Shown in pieces: positions 26,242 through 38,823 of a stretch of 64,000 nucleotides of DNA. The notes under the pieces are model-generated. The model made no database searches. It saw nothing but the letters and a program-made list of their open reading frames with translations, and was not told where the DNA came from. Origin of the DNA: Falsiroseomonas algicola (GTDB lineage: Bacteria; Pseudomonadota; Alphaproteobacteria; Acetobacterales; Acetobacteraceae); contig NZ_JAAIKB010000014.1 in NCBI RefSeq assembly GCF_011040385.1, positions 81,629 through 145,628 on the forward strand, read 5' to 3'. Both the position numbers and the translations under genes were made by a program. Position 1 is the stretch's first letter. Each line of letters opens with the position of its first letter.

Positions 26242-26877
26242 ATGCCGGATTATGCGCTGGAATCGGAAGAAGGGGGCCTGGTCGCGGGCCTCGACGAGGT
26301 CGGGCGCGGGCCGCTGGCCGGGCCGGTCCTGGCCGCGGCCGCCGTCTTCCTGGCCGCGCCTTCCCCCGCGCTCGCGGCGATCCTGGATGACAGCAAGAAA
26401 TTGACCGCCGCCCGGCGGGACCGCGCCTTCGCCGCGCTGCATGAAGCGCGACGGCGTGGGGAGATCGTCTTCGCCATCGCCGGTGCCTCCGCCGTGGAGA
26501 TCGGGCGGCTCAACATCCTCCGCGCCAGCCACCTGGCCATGGCGCGCGCCCTGGCGCGGCTGCCGGTGGTGCCGGACCTCGCGCTGGTGGATGGCCACCT
26601 GGCGCCGAGGCTGCCCTGCCGGGTCCGCTGCGTGGTGGGGGGCGATGGGGTGAGCCTGTCCATCGCCGCGGCCTCCATCCTGGCCAAGGTCACGCGGGAC
26701 CGGGCGATGGCGCGGCTCGATGCCCGCCATCCCGGCTGGGGCTTCGCCACCAACCAGGGCTACCCGACGGCGTCGCACCGCGCGCGCCTGGCGGAGGTGG
26801 GGCCGACGCGCCACCATCGGCGGGGATTTTCGCCCGTGGACCAGGCATCGCTGCGGCTTGTGGCGCCGATCGGTTGA
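26242..26877 (+). CDS. rnhB: ribonuclease HII
   Basis: A 211-residue RNase HII, which nicks RNA-DNA hybrids at misincorporated ribonucleotides. The catalytic DEDD set is visible: Asp and Glu in [14 protein letters not shown] near residue 18, Asp in LALVDGH, and Asp in KVTRDRAM, with the NQGYPTASH block near the end. The start at 26242 has AGGGGGG directly upstream and gives the normal family length. It is followed 62 bp later by ccrM, a frequent arrangement in alphaproteobacteria. Confidence 0.95.
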   Translation: MPDYALESEEGGLVAGLDEVGRGPLAGPVLAAAAVFLAAPSPALAAILDDSKKLTAARRDRAFAALHEARRRGEIVFAIAGASAVEIGRLNILRASHLAMARALARLPVVPDLALVDGHLAPRLPCRVRCVVGGDGVSLSIAAASILAKVTRDRAMARLDARHPGWGFATNQGYPTASHRARLAEVGPTRHHRRGFSPVDQASLRLVAPIG

Positions 26878-26883
26878 CGGCGC

Positions 26884-26916
26884 GACTCGGCGCCGCGCAT
26901 GGTGGGGGCTCGATTC
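26884..26916 (+). promoter_or_regulatory. two GANTC sites in the ccrM leader
   Basis: GACTC at 26884-26888 and GATTC at 26912-26916 lie 56 and 28 bp before the ccrM start codon. GANTC is the target of the CcrM enzyme encoded immediately downstream, and methylation state at two leader sites is known to influence ccrM transcription in Caulobacter. Autoregulation here is an inference. Confidence 0.5.
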
Positions 26917-26939
26917 GCAGTGGGGTTGCTGGCGTCACG

Positions 26940-28028
26940 ATGGGTACCGGTCTCGACCTGCCGCTGGACGAGGTGATGGTCGGCGACTGCATCGCGATGC
27001 TGCGGCGCCTGCCGCCGGCTTCCGTGCACGCCGTCTTCGCCGACCCGCCCTACAACCTCCAGCTGAAGGGCGAGCTGCGCCGGCCCGATGACAGCATCGT
27101 CGATGGCGTGGACGATGCCTGGGACCAGTTCAGCGATTTCGCGGCCTATGACGCCTTCACCCGGGAATGGCTGACGGAATGCCGCCGGGTGCTGCGCAAG
27201 GACGGCACGCTGTGGGTGGTGGGCAGCTACCACAACGTCTTCCGGCTCGGCACGGCGATGCAGGACCTCGGCTTCTGGATCCTGAACGACGTGATCTGGC
27301 GCAAGGCGAACCCGATGCCGAATTTCCGGGGCCGGCGCTTCACCAATGCGCATGAGACGCTGATCTGGGCCGCCCGCGGCGCCGAAAGCCGCTACCGCTT
27401 CAACTACGCCGCCATGAAGTCCCTGAACGACGACGTGCAGATGCGGAGCGACTGGTATTTCCCGCTCTGCACCGGCGCGGAGCGGCTGCGGGGGGAGGAC
27501 GGCAAGAAGCTGCACCCGACCCAGAAGCCGGAGGCGCTGCTGCACCGCGTGCTGGTGTCCTGCACCCAACCCGGGGAGGTGGTGCTGGACCCTTTCCTCG
27601 GCACCGGGACCACGGCCGCCGTCGCCAAGCGGCTGGGGCGCCGCTTCATCGGGATCGAGCGGGACGAGGGCTATGCCGCCGCCGCCAAGGCACGGATCGA
27701 GGCGGTGGAGGCGATGCCGGAGAGTGCCGCGCTGGCGCTGCCGAACAAGCGCGAGCAGCCGCGGGTCGCCTTCGGGCTGCTGGTGGAACGCGGGCTGGTG
27801 CCGGCGGGGACCACGCTGACGGACCGGCACAAGCGCTGGCGGGCGGTCGTCGGCGCCGATGGCACGCTGCGCTGCGGCCAGGCGACGGGGTCCATCCACA
27901 AGGTGGGCGCGGAGCTGCAGCAGGCGCCATCCTGCAATGGCTGGACCTTCTGGCACATCGAGGGGCGAGACGGGCGGCTGCGGCTGATCGACGAGATCCG
28001 GACGGAGATCGCCTCGCAGGGGCTGTAG
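26940..28028 (+). CDS. ccrM: cell-cycle-type GANTC adenine DNA methyltransferase CcrM
   Basis: A 362-residue beta-class N6-adenine methyltransferase. Catalytic motif DPPYNLQL near residue 38 precedes the target-recognition region; the highly conserved [42 protein letters not shown] and [16 protein letters not shown] blocks are diagnostic of CcrM. The SAM-binding motif FLGTGTT follows near residue 220. The C-terminal ~80 residues form the CcrM-specific DNA-binding domain ([18 protein letters not shown]). CcrM remethylates GANTC sites after replication and couples gene expression to the cell cycle. Start at 26940 fits the family; an upstream GTG would overlap rnhB. Confidence 0.95.
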   Translation: MGTGLDLPLDEVMVGDCIAMLRRLPPASVHAVFADPPYNLQLKGELRRPDDSIVDGVDDAWDQFSDFAAYDAFTREWLTECRRVLRKDGTLWVVGSYHNVFRLGTAMQDLGFWILNDVIWRKANPMPNFRGRRFTNAHETLIWAARGAESRYRFNYAAMKSLNDDVQMRSDWYFPLCTGAERLRGEDGKKLHPTQKPEALLHRVLVSCTQPGEVVLDPFLGTGTTAAVAKRLGRRFIGIERDEGYAAAAKARIEAVEAMPESAALALPNKREQPRVAFGLLVERGLVPAGTTLTDRHKRWRAVVGADGTLRCGQATGSIHKVGAELQQAPSCNGWTFWHIEGRDGRLRLIDEIRTEIASQGL

Positions 28029-28130
28029 CGAGCCGCGCAGGAAAGTCTCTCACCGTCGCGGAGGCCACGTCCTGAAGGGGGCGGTTAACCCGTGTCCCGC
28101 ATCCTGGGCGCCGATCCCAGGAGAAGCGAC

Positions 28131-28388
28131 ATGTCCGAGAATTGCCTGTCCGTCCCGCGCCGGCTGACCGAGGCGGAGCTGGATGCCGCGGTGGGCGGCT
28201 ATGGCTGGCTCTCCGACCCCCTGCAGGAGGCGCGCGACAGGATCGCGCGTGAGAATCCGGATGGCGCCTTCCAAGCCGGTGCTTCCGTGTCGGAACAGGC
28301 CGCGGATTTCGCGCGGCAGCAGACGGAGGATCGGCTTCGCGCGGCAATGGGAGATGCGCGGGGTTCCGCGTTGATCATGGATATCTGA
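28131..28388 (+). CDS. small protein with double-glycine leader-like N terminus
   Basis: An 85-residue protein. Residues 12-23 read LTEAELDAAVGG, close to the leader peptides cleaved after Gly-Gly by C39-peptidase ABC exporters; cleavage would release a 62-residue hydrophilic, acidic peptide (DPLQEARDRIARENP, ADFARQQTEDRLRAAM). Only one cysteine, in the leader. AGGAGAAGCGAC precedes the ATG, so it is well expressed in principle. Similar short ELDxVxGG proteins are frequent in alphaproteobacteria and are mostly uncharacterised. The neighbouring ABC exporter lacks a C39 domain. Confidence 0.65.
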   Translation: MSENCLSVPRRLTEAELDAAVGGYGWLSDPLQEARDRIARENPDGAFQAGASVSEQAADFARQQTEDRLRAAMGDARGSALIMDI

Positions 28389-28448
28389 GACCGCCGAGCA
28401 CATGGCGTGACCTGCGGCCGACACCGTCGGCCGAGGCCGCGACGGGTG

Positions 28449-28574
28449 CCCATGCGCGTTGCTGCGCAACGTGCATGGGGTCCCGGAACGCGGCCCGCCG
28501 CTTGTGCGTCACGCCGAAGGCGTGCCTGCGGCACGGTCACGGCACTGCCGTGACGCCAAGCGCGCGGAGCGCGC
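28449..28574. repeat. cluster of four intergenic hairpins
   Basis: Four consecutive inverted repeats: 14-bp arms around TGC (28449-28462/28466-28479, one G-T pair), CACGCC-GAA-GGCGTG (28510-28524), 9-bp arms around one C (28536-28544/28546-28554) and GCGCGC-GGA-GCGCGC (28560-28574). They occupy the space between the GG-motif peptide and the terminator of the ABC gene. No T-run follows any of them on the plus strand. Confidence 0.7.
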
Positions 28575-28590
28575 GCCCGGCGCCTGAGGG

Positions 28591-28633
28591 CAAAAAAAAG
28601 ATACCAACGAGTCGCTGAAAGCGGCCGGTGGTA

Positions 28634-28635
<2 letters not shown>
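28591..28635 (-). terminator. intrinsic terminator of the ABC exporter gene
   Basis: On the minus strand an imperfect stem with outer arms GATACCA (28629-28635) and TGGTATC (28600-28606) and inner pairs around a five-base loop is followed by eight T (28592-28599). The stem overlaps the stop codon of the ABC gene. Confidence 0.85.
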
Positions 28636-30502
<1,867 letters not shown>

Positions 30503-30533
30503 GAAGGCAGAACGCGCCGATGCGGCGCGGGCG

Positions 30534-31046
30534 TCAACTCACGGGCCTCGTCCAGTCGCGCATCCGCGGGTCGTCGCGCATGTCATGCGTCAGCCAGACC
30601 ATGCGGTCCAGGAACCACATCTTGGCGCCGAGGGCGGTGGCGAGGCCCGACAGGGCCAGCACCCCGTCCAGCCGGATGAGCCCCCAGGCCAGCGCCACCC
30701 CGCCCAGCGCCGCCAGCGCGTTGAGCAGGTGGGGCAGGAGGCGGTGGTGCGGCGGCACCGGATGGTCCGGCCGCGAGAGCCACAGCCTTTCGCCGATCAC
30801 GGCGCGCGATGCCCAGTTGTCGGTGCTGGCGGGCGGGGCGAAGGCGCGGGGATTCGCCCAGGTCCAGCCCAGCAGCATCGCCGCGGGCAGCAGGGCCCAG
30901 GCACCGATCCACTCCCGGCTCCAGGCCGTGAGCGCCAGGGCGGGCAGGATGGGAATCCGGGTCCAGACGCTCCAGGGATTCGCATGGCGCGCCCAGGCGC
31001 GTTCATCCATGCGGTGGGCGCGGGCGATGAGCGCTTCCAGGGTCAT
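30534..31046 (-). CDS. small membrane protein, DUF6653-like
   Basis: A 170-residue protein with four probable membrane helices (PILPALALTAWSREWIGAWA, LLPAAMLLGWTWANP, LLNALAALGGVALAWGLI and VLALSGLATALGAKMWFLD) and conserved-looking polar blocks RHANPWSVWTR, ERLWLSRPDHPVPPHH and DRMVWLTHDM. The pattern resembles the DUF6653 family as I remember it, which is uncharacterised; I could not verify this. It is upstream of the ABC exporter on the same strand, divergent from nhaA by 247 bp. Confidence 0.6.
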   Translation of the reverse strand: MTLEALIARAHRMDERAWARHANPWSVWTRIPILPALALTAWSREWIGAWALLPAAMLLGWTWANPRAFAPPASTDNWASRAVIGERLWLSRPDHPVPPHHRLLPHLLNALAALGGVALAWGLIRLDGVLALSGLATALGAKMWFLDRMVWLTHDMRDDPRMRDWTRPVS

Positions 31047-31141
31047 GGCCTGGATGTATGGCGCGGAAGGGATGATGCCGGGGGGCGGCGGGGACGGGTC
31101 TGGCGTGCAGAAGGCGCCGATGCACCCCTGGCGTCGATGAT

Positions 31142-31195
31142 CCCCTCAGCGACATTGCTGGCGCCGAGTTGAGGGGCGTCTAACTTATTGTTTTT
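31142..31195 (+). promoter_or_regulatory. stem-loop followed by T-rich stretch in the nhaA upstream region
   Basis: Arms CCCCTCA (31142-31148) and TGAGGGG (31170-31176) enclose 21 bases and are followed by an AT-rich segment with ATTGTTTTT (31187-31195), about 100 bp before nhaA. A second inverted pair, ATGACAA (31198-31204) with TTGTCAT (31258-31264), lies between it and the gene. This could be a structured leader or attenuator of nhaA, or the promoter region of the divergent membrane-protein gene. Confidence 0.35.
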
Positions 31196-31293
31196 CAATG
31201 ACAAGAATCGTTATCGGCATCGCGCGGGGCCGATTGCGGTGGTCATGGATGAAAAAATTGTCATAACGCCGCAAACACTGCCGGAGGCTTTCC

Positions 31294-32463
<1,170 letters not shown>

Positions 32464-32490
<27 letters not shown>

Positions 32491-32544
32491 GCGCCCAGCC
32501 GGGCGCGGAGAGCCTAAGCGCCCCGCCGGGCGCGGGGGGCCTGA
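32464..32544 (+). repeat. 27-bp tandem repeat (3 copies) across the nhaA stop codon
   Basis: Units at 32464-32490, 32491-32517 and 32518-32544. Each encodes a variant of APSRARGA followed by an in-frame stop (TAA, TAA, TGA), so the end of nhaA including its stop codon is triplicated. The third copy abuts the stop of the convergent chemoreceptor gene. Each unit also contains a short GC-rich palindrome. Confidence 0.85.
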
Positions 32545-32547
32545 CGC

Positions 32548-34626
32548 TCACGCCGCCTGGCGGATTTCCGCCAGGAAGCCGTCGACCTTCGCGCGCAGCA
32601 CGTCGGCCTGGCGCGACAGGCCGGCGGAGGCGTCGCGGAGGCCGGCGCTGGCGGCCAGCGTCGTCTCCGCGCCCTCCCGCGCCTGCGCCGTCTGCGCCGT
32701 CAGTTCCTGGGTGCTGGCGGCGGTCTCGGCGATGGCGCGGCCGATCTCCTGCGTCGCGGCGGATTGCTCCTCCGCCGCCGCGGCGACCTGCGTCGCGATG
32801 GCGGAGAGTTCCTCGATCGTCTGGCCGATGCCGCGGATGGCGGTGACGGCGCGGCCGGTTTCCGCCTGCATGGCGGCGATCTGGCTGGTGATCTGCTCGG
32901 TCGCCGTCGCGGTCTGCGCGGCCAGCGCCTTCACCTCCCCGGCGACGACGGCGAAGCCCTTGCCGGCATCGCCGGCGCGCGCGGCCTCGATCGTGGCATT
33001 GAGCGCCAGCAGGTTGGTCTGGCCGGCGATGGAGTTGATCAGGCCGATGACGTCGCCGATGCGATTGGCGACATCGGCGAGGCCGGCGACGGCCTGGTTG
33101 CTGACCTGCGCATCGCGGGAGGCCTGCTGCGCGAGCTTCGCGGATTGCGTCACCTGATGGGCGACCTCCGCGATGCTGGCGGCGAGCTGCTCCGCCGACA
33201 TGGCGACGGTCTCGGTGTGGTTGGCGGTGGTGTCCACCGCGCGGGTCATGGCATCGGCCTGGGCGCGGGCGCCTGCGGCGGCATCGCCCATGCGGCCTGC
33301 GGTTTCATCGAGCGGCGCGGCGGCGCCGGCGACGGCGCCGAGCACATCGGCCACCTCCGCCTCGAACCGCCGGACCAGGGCCTGGGTGGCGTCGGCGCGG
33401 GCGGCCTTGGCCTGCTGCTCGGCGGCTGCCTCGGCGGCGACGCGGACGGCCTCCAGCGCGTTGCGGCGCAGCACCTCCACCGCCTGGGCCATGCCGCCGA
33501 TCTCATCCGCCCGGGCCTGGTCGGGGACGGCGATGTCGTTCTCCCCCTGCGCCAGACGCTGCACCACGCCGGTCAGGCGCTCCACCGGCGCCACGACGCG
33601 GCGGACCAGCAGCCAGCCGAGGCCGGCCAGCACCAGGCCGACGGCGAGCGCGGCGGAGAGCACGATGGCCAGCATCGCATCGGCGCGGGCTTCCGCGGCG
33701 GCGGCCTGCGCGGCGGCTTCCGCCAGCGCGGCGTCGCGCACCTGCAGCAGCACCTGCAGCCCCGGCGTCGCGAAGGCGGTGAAGGCGGCGCTGGTCATGG
33801 GGTAGGTGGCGCCGGCGCGCCCGGCCTCGATCAGCGCCAGGGTCTGGCGCGTGATGTCGCCGAAATAGCGGGCCTCGACCTCCTGGATCGCGGCGGAAAG
33901 GCGGGGCGTGCCGTCGATCAGCCCGGCCACCATCTTCACCCGCGCCCAGGTCGCCTCCACCAGGCGGGAGGCGCCATTGGCGGTGTCGAGCTCCGCCGGC
34001 GTCATGGCACGGTTGCTGTTCAGCGCGGTGGCGAGGGCGACGATGCGGCGGCTGGCCTGGTCGCGCAGGTCCCAGGTGAGGCGCGCGACGAGCATGAGGT
34101 CGCCGAGCGAGCCATCCGTGCGGGTCAGCAGGCGGTGGCTGTCGTTCAGCGCGGCGGTGACCTGGCCGAGGATCTGGTCATAGACCGCCTGCGGCCGGGC
34201 GCGGATGGCGGGATCGCGCTGGGCGAGCGGCAGCACTGCCGCGGGGTCCATGGCGCGGCGCAGCTCCGCCAGCACGGGGATGGCGGCCTGAAGCCGCTCG
34301 GCATGGGCGGCGCCGGTGGCGGAGGCGCGGAGGCTGGCGATGGCGGGTGCCAGGGCCGCATCGGTATCGGCCTTGATGGCGGTCAGGCGCCCGACCGTAT
34401 CGGCCTCCGCGGCGCCGGAGGCGTTCATGCGGATCACGTAGTTGCCGCGCTCGATCACCAGCCTCTCGGTCAGCTTCATCAGCGTGGTGGCGGCGTCCGT
34501 GGTCCGGGCGGCATCGGCCGCGGCGCGGCTGGCCTGCCACTGCTCCACCCCCGCGATCGTCGCCACGGCGCCGCCGATGCCGGCGATGCCGAGCATCACG
34601 AGGGAGAAGAGCATCTTGATGCGCAT
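32548..34626 (-). CDS. methyl-accepting chemotaxis protein
   Basis: A 692-residue chemoreceptor. Membrane helix 1 at about residues 5-25, a long all-helical periplasmic sensor (about 30-315, rich in Ala/Thr heptads), membrane helix 2 at about 318-340, then a HAMP domain ([20 protein letters not shown]) and the cytoplasmic signalling hairpin with the tip sequence [20 protein letters not shown] and [19 protein letters not shown]. No C-terminal CheR-binding pentapeptide. The sensor ligand is unknown. It provides input to the flagellar motor encoded at 7-16 kb. No che genes adjoin it. Confidence 0.93.
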   Translation of the reverse strand: MRIKMLFSLVMLGIAGIGGAVATIAGVEQWQASRAAADAARTTDAATTLMKLTERLVIERGNYVIRMNASGAAEADTVGRLTAIKADTDAALAPAIASLRASATGAAHAERLQAAIPVLAELRRAMDPAAVLPLAQRDPAIRARPQAVYDQILGQVTAALNDSHRLLTRTDGSLGDLMLVARLTWDLRDQASRRIVALATALNSNRAMTPAELDTANGASRLVEATWARVKMVAGLIDGTPRLSAAIQEVEARYFGDITRQTLALIEAGRAGATYPMTSAAFTAFATPGLQVLLQVRDAALAEAAAQAAAAEARADAMLAIVLSAALAVGLVLAGLGWLLVRRVVAPVERLTGVVQRLAQGENDIAVPDQARADEIGGMAQAVEVLRRNALEAVRVAAEAAAEQQAKAARADATQALVRRFEAEVADVLGAVAGAAAPLDETAGRMGDAAAGARAQADAMTRAVDTTANHTETVAMSAEQLAASIAEVAHQVTQSAKLAQQASRDAQVSNQAVAGLADVANRIGDVIGLINSIAGQTNLLALNATIEAARAGDAGKGFAVVAGEVKALAAQTATATEQITSQIAAMQAETGRAVTAIRGIGQTIEELSAIATQVAAAAEEQSAATQEIGRAIAETAASTQELTAQTAQAREGAETTLAASAGLRDASAGLSRQADVLRAKVDGFLAEIRQAA

Positions 34627-34704
34627 GGGAAATCCGCCGGTCGTCTCACGGAGACGTTATCCCGTCGGCGTTGCCAGATTGATAACCCGGGGACCGGGCA
34701 GGGA

Positions 34705-37700
34705 TCAGGCGGGGGCGGCGCCGTCCACCAGCTCCACCGCCCGCTGCAGATCCACGCTGAGCAGCCGCGACACGCCGCGTTCCTGCATGGTGACGCCGTA
34801 GAGGCGGTGCATCCGCGCCATCGTGAGCGGATGGTGCGTCACGATCAGGAAGCGCGTGCCGCCGCCGCCTTCCTCCGCGGGCTTCGCCATGATCTCCAGG
34901 AGGTCGCAGAGGCGTTCCACATTGGCGTCGTCCAGCGGGGCATCGACCTCGTCCAGCACGCAGACCGGCGCCGGGTTGCAGCGGAAGACCGCGAAGACGA
35001 GGGAGAGCGCGGTCAGCGCCTGTTCGCCGCCCGAGAGCAGCGCGAGGGAGGAGAGCTTCTTGCCCGGCGGCTCCGCATAGATCTCGAGCCCCGCTTCCAG
35101 CGGATCGTCGGAGCCGACGAGGGCGAGGTGGGCGCGGCCGCCGCCGAACAGCCGGGTGAAGAGGCCGCGGAACTCCGCATCCACCTTGTCGAAGACCACG
35201 CGCAGGCGTTCCCGGCCTTCCCGGTTCAGATGGCCGATGGAGCCGCGCAGCTTGGCGATGGCGGTCGCGACCTCCTGCCGGTCCTGCTCGACCTTGGCGC
35301 GGGCGGCGTCGAGCTCGTTCAGCTCCACCTCGGCCCGCAGGTTCACGGGGCCCATCTCCTCCCGTTCCTTGGTCAGGCGATCGACCTTGCGGCGGGCCTT
35401 GTCCTCCGCCTGGTCGGTCAGCTCGCCCACCTCCTCCGGCAGGTCCGGATGGCCCTCGCCCAGGCGCTCGACGATCCGTTCCTCGACGGCGAGGGAGGCG
35501 GCCTCGGCCTGGGCGGCCGCGCCTTCGGTGCGGAGCTGGGCCTCCCGCGCCTGGGCGAAGGCGGCGTCGGCGGTGCGGCGGGCAAGGGCGGCCTCCCGGT
35601 CCTCCTTCTCCGCGGCGGTGAGCGCGGCGGCGGCGGCGGCGTGGGTGGCCTCGGCCTCCGCCAGCAATCGGCCGGCGGCGGCGCGGCGGGCGGCGGCGGC
35701 TTCGGGGGCGTCGGAGAGGGCTTCGCGCTCGGCCGCGGCCTCGCCCGCACGGGTGGCGAGTTCGGCGCGGCGCGCGGCGGCCTCCGCGCGGCGGCGGGCC
35801 CATTCCTCCCGCTCGGGCCCGATCGCGGCCTGGCGGGTGGTGATGCGGGTCGCCTCCGCGGCCAGCATGGCGCGGGTGTCGCGGCAGCCGGCCTCATTGG
35901 CGCGGGCATCGGCGAGCGCGGCGCGGGCCTGGTCCACGGCGGCGCGCAGCGCGGCGAGGTCGGGGGCAGCGGCGCGGGCCTGCCGCGCCTCGGCGAGCGC
36001 CTGGTCGGCGGCCTCCCGCTCCGCCGTCACGCGGGCGACTTCGGGCTCCAGCGCCGCCAGGCGGGCGGCGGCCTCCGCGGCGCGGGCCTCCAGGCGGCGT
36101 GCGGCGTCGCGGGCGGCGGCGAGGCGCCCTTCGGCGGCGCGGCGGGCGTCGCGGGCGGCCGATTCGGCGCGGATGCGGGCCTGTTCCTCATTGGCGGCCA
36201 GCGTCCGGGCCTGGCGGGCGGCGGCGGCATCGGGGGCGGCGGCGCGCGCCTCCCGCGCGGCGGCCAGCGCGGCGTTGGCGGCCTCCCGCTCCCGGTCCAG
36301 GCGCTCGATCTCCGGCGCCAGGGCGGCCAGGCGCTGCTCCGCCTGCTGGGCGCGGGCGGCGATGCGGTCCAGCGCCGTGGCGGCGGCGGCCTGGGCGCGT
36401 TCGGCCTGAGCACGGGTCTCCCGCCGCGCGGCTTCCTCGGCGCGGGCATGCCCTTCATCCGTCGCGGCCTGCTTCCGGGCCTCCGTGGCGGCGGCGGCGG
36501 CGGCCTCCGCGCGGTCCTGCCGGATGCCGGCGGCGCGCAGCGCGTTGCGCTGGGCGAGGCGGACGGCGCCCGGCGTCGGCGCCCCGGCGCGGAGGCAATG
36601 GCCATCCCAGCGCCAGACCGCGCCTTCCTCCGTCACCAGCGCCTGGCCCGGCTTCAGCAGCGCCATCAGCGCGGCGCCATCGAGGCCCTTGGGCAGCAGC
36701 CCGACCTGGGACAGGGCGCGGCCGAGGGCGGGCGGCGCCTCCACGAGGCGGGAGAGCGGCGTGGCGCCGGCCGGCAGGGCGGGCAGCGGATCGAGGGGCG
36801 GCAGCGCGCGCCAATGCTTCGGCGCCTCCGCCTCCAGCGCCGAATCCAGCGTCTCCCCCATCGCGGCGCCGAGCGCGGCTTCCAGCCCGGGGGGGACGGT
36901 GATGCTGTCCAGCACGGGCGGCAGGGAGCTGCCGGCCTCCCGCGCGCGCAGCACTTCGGTCAGCGCGGCGGTCTCGGCGGCGGCGCGGGCGCGGGCGCCC
37001 TCGGCCTCGCTGGCCGCGGCGCGGGCCTGTTCGTGGCGGGACTGGGCGGAAGCGCGGGCGGCCTCCGCGCCTTCCAGCGCGCGGCGGGCTTCCGTGAGCG
37101 CGGCGGCGGTGCGGGCGGCCTCGGCGCGGGCGGCATCGAGCTCGGCGGGCGGCACGGCGCTGGCGCGGGCCTGGTCGCGCTCCGCGGAGAGGCGGGCGTG
37201 CTGGTCAGCGGTGCGGCGGGCGGTCTGTTCGGCCGCCTGGAGCGCGTTGGTGGCGCGGGATTCCGCCGTCTCGGCCTCGCCGGCCGCACGACGGGCGGCC
37301 TCATGCGCGGCCTGGGCGGAAGCGCGGGCGGCCTCGGCGGCGGAGAGCGCCTGCTCGGCCTCCGCCAGGGCCGATTCGGCCGTGCTGACGGCGGTGGCGG
37401 CGGCGGCGCGCTCCGCATCCGGCACCATGGCGGCACGGGCCGCGCGGAGGTCCTGGTCCAGCTTCGCCTGGGCCTGGGCGAGTCGGCTGGCCCGCGTCGC
37501 GGCTTCCTGCTCCGCGGTGGCCAGCGCGCCGGCGGCGGCGGCGGCCTCCGCGGCGGCCTCGGTGGCGCGGTCGGCGGCTTCCGCGGCGGCGGCGACGGCG
37601 GCGGTCGCCTGGGCCTCCAGGCTTTCGGCCTCCGCCGCCCGGGCGGGCAGGGCGGCCAGCATGGCGGCCAGTTCCTCCGCCTCCGCCACCAGCCGCTGCT

Positions 37701-38802
37701 CGGCCGTGCCGGCATCGGCGTCGACGCGGGCGGCGTGGTCGAGGTCCCGGGCGAGCGCGGCGTGGCGGGCCTCGGCGGCGGCCAGCGCCTCCCGCGCGCG
37801 GGCTTCCTCGGCGCCGAGCGTCTCGGCCTCGACGCGGCGGCGCTCCAGGGCGGTGCGGGCGGCGCCCTCGGCCTCCCGCGGGCCGGGCAGCCCCTGTTCG
37901 GCGGCGAAGGCGCGGCGGGCGGCGGCCTCGGCGGCGGCCTCGGCCTCGCCCGTCGCGCGCTTCGCGTTGAGGAAGGCGTCGCGGGCATGGGTCAGGGCGG
38001 CCTGGGCGCGGGCGCGCAGGATGGCCAGCCACTCCACCTCCGCCTGCCGCACCAGGCCGGAGATGTTGCGGTAGCGCGCGGCCTGGCGGGCCTGGCGCTG
38101 GAGGTTCTGGCGGTTCGACTCCATCTGGCCGATCAGGTCTTCCGCCCGGCCGAGATTGTTCTCGGCCTGGCGGAGCTTCAGCTCGGCCTCATGCTTGCGG
38201 GCGCGCAGCCCGGCGATGCCGGCCGCCTCCTCCAGCACTGCGCGGCGATCCTCCGGCTTGGCCTGGATCAGGGCGGCGACGCGGCCCTGGCTGACCATGG
38301 CGGAGGAGCGGGCGCCGGAGCCGATGTCGGCGAACATGGTCTGCACGTCGCGGGCGCGGAGTTCGCGGCCATTCACGCGGAAGGAGGAACCTTCGCCCCG
38401 CGCGATCTTGCGGACGATCTCGAGCTCCGCCGCTTCGGCATTGGGCGGGGGCGCGAGGCCGGCGGCTTCCTCAAGGGAAAGCGTCACTTCCGCCAGGTTG
38501 CGGCCCGGGCGGGTGGCGGTGCCGGCGAAGATGACGTCATCCATCTCGCCGCCGCGCATGGACCGCGCATTGGTCTCGCCCATCGCCCAGCGGAGCGCTT
38601 CCACCACGTTGGACTTGCCGCAGCCATTGGGGCCGACGATGCCGGTCAGGCCCGGCATCACCTCCACGATCGTGGGCTCGGCGAAGGATTTGAAGCCGGC
38701 GATGCGAAGCCTGGTCAGCTTCGCATGGCGCGCGGCCTCGGCCTGCGCCTCGGTGCGCGCGGGCTCCTCGGCGGGCGTGCCTTCGGGGGTGACGGCCTCC
38801 AT
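34705..38802 (-). CDS. smc: chromosome segregation protein SMC
   Basis: A 1365-residue SMC ATPase, longer than the usual 1150-1200. Walker A IVGPNGCGKSN lies near residue 55, the signature LSGGEQALTALSL and Walker B VCVLDEVDAPLDD near the C terminus, and a hinge domain around residues 630-760 (VLDSITVPPGLEAALG, LVTEEGAVWRWDG). The two intervening arms are extraordinarily Ala/Glu/Arg-rich coiled coil, which explains the extra length. SMC condenses and segregates the chromosome with ScpA/B. It follows the DsbA-like gene by 21 bp, dciA-like being further upstream on the same strand. Confidence 0.95.
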   Translation of the reverse strand: MEAVTPEGTPAEEPARTEAQAEAARHAKLTRLRIAGFKSFAEPTIVEVMPGLTGIVGPNGCGKSNVVEALRWAMGETNARSMRGGEMDDVIFAGTATRPGRNLAEVTLSLEEAAGLAPPPNAEAAELEIVRKIARGEGSSFRVNGRELRARDVQTMFADIGSGARSSAMVSQGRVAALIQAKPEDRRAVLEEAAGIAGLRARKHEAELKLRQAENNLGRAEDLIGQMESNRQNLQRQARQAARYRNISGLVRQAEVEWLAILRARAQAALTHARDAFLNAKRATGEAEAAAEAAARRAFAAEQGLPGPREAEGAARTALERRRVEAETLGAEEARAREALAAAEARHAALARDLDHAARVDADAGTAEQRLVAEAEELAAMLAALPARAAEAESLEAQATAAVAAAAEAADRATEAAAEAAAAAGALATAEQEAATRASRLAQAQAKLDQDLRAARAAMVPDAERAAAATAVSTAESALAEAEQALSAAEAARASAQAAHEAARRAAGEAETAESRATNALQAAEQTARRTADQHARLSAERDQARASAVPPAELDAARAEAARTAAALTEARRALEGAEAARASAQSRHEQARAAASEAEGARARAAAETAALTEVLRAREAGSSLPPVLDSITVPPGLEAALGAAMGETLDSALEAEAPKHWRALPPLDPLPALPAGATPLSRLVEAPPALGRALSQVGLLPKGLDGAALMALLKPGQALVTEEGAVWRWDGHCLRAGAPTPGAVRLAQRNALRAAGIRQDRAEAAAAAATEARKQAATDEGHARAEEAARRETRAQAERAQAAAATALDRIAARAQQAEQRLAALAPEIERLDREREAANAALAAAREARAAAPDAAAARQARTLAANEEQARIRAESAARDARRAAEGRLAAARDAARRLEARAAEAAARLAALEPEVARVTAEREAADQALAEARQARAAAPDLAALRAAVDQARAALADARANEAGCRDTRAMLAAEATRITTRQAAIGPEREEWARRRAEAAARRAELATRAGEAAAEREALSDAPEAAAARRAAAGRLLAEAEATHAAAAAALTAAEKEDREAALARRTADAAFAQAREAQLRTEGAAAQAEAASLAVEERIVERLGEGHPDLPEEVGELTDQAEDKARRKVDRLTKEREEMGPVNLRAEVELNELDAARAKVEQDRQEVATAIAKLRGSIGHLNREGRERLRVVFDKVDAEFRGLFTRLFGGGRAHLALVGSDDPLEAGLEIYAEPPGKKLSSLALLSGGEQALTALSLVFAVFRCNPAPVCVLDEVDAPLDDANVERLCDLLEIMAKPAEEGGGGTRFLIVTHHPLTMARMHRLYGVTMQERGVSRLLSVDLQRAVELVDGAAPA

Positions 38803-38823
38803 GCGACGCGCCCGCGCGGTGCC

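Noticed and set aside
28494..28520. EcfG promoter (GGAAC-N17-CGTC)
   Set aside because: The -10 is imperfect and no plus-strand gene follows; it falls inside the hairpin cluster, where such matches arise by chance.
28449..28574. CRISPR array or attachment site
   Set aside because: The four inverted repeats differ in sequence and length, there is no repeat-spacer periodicity, and no cas or integrase gene is near.
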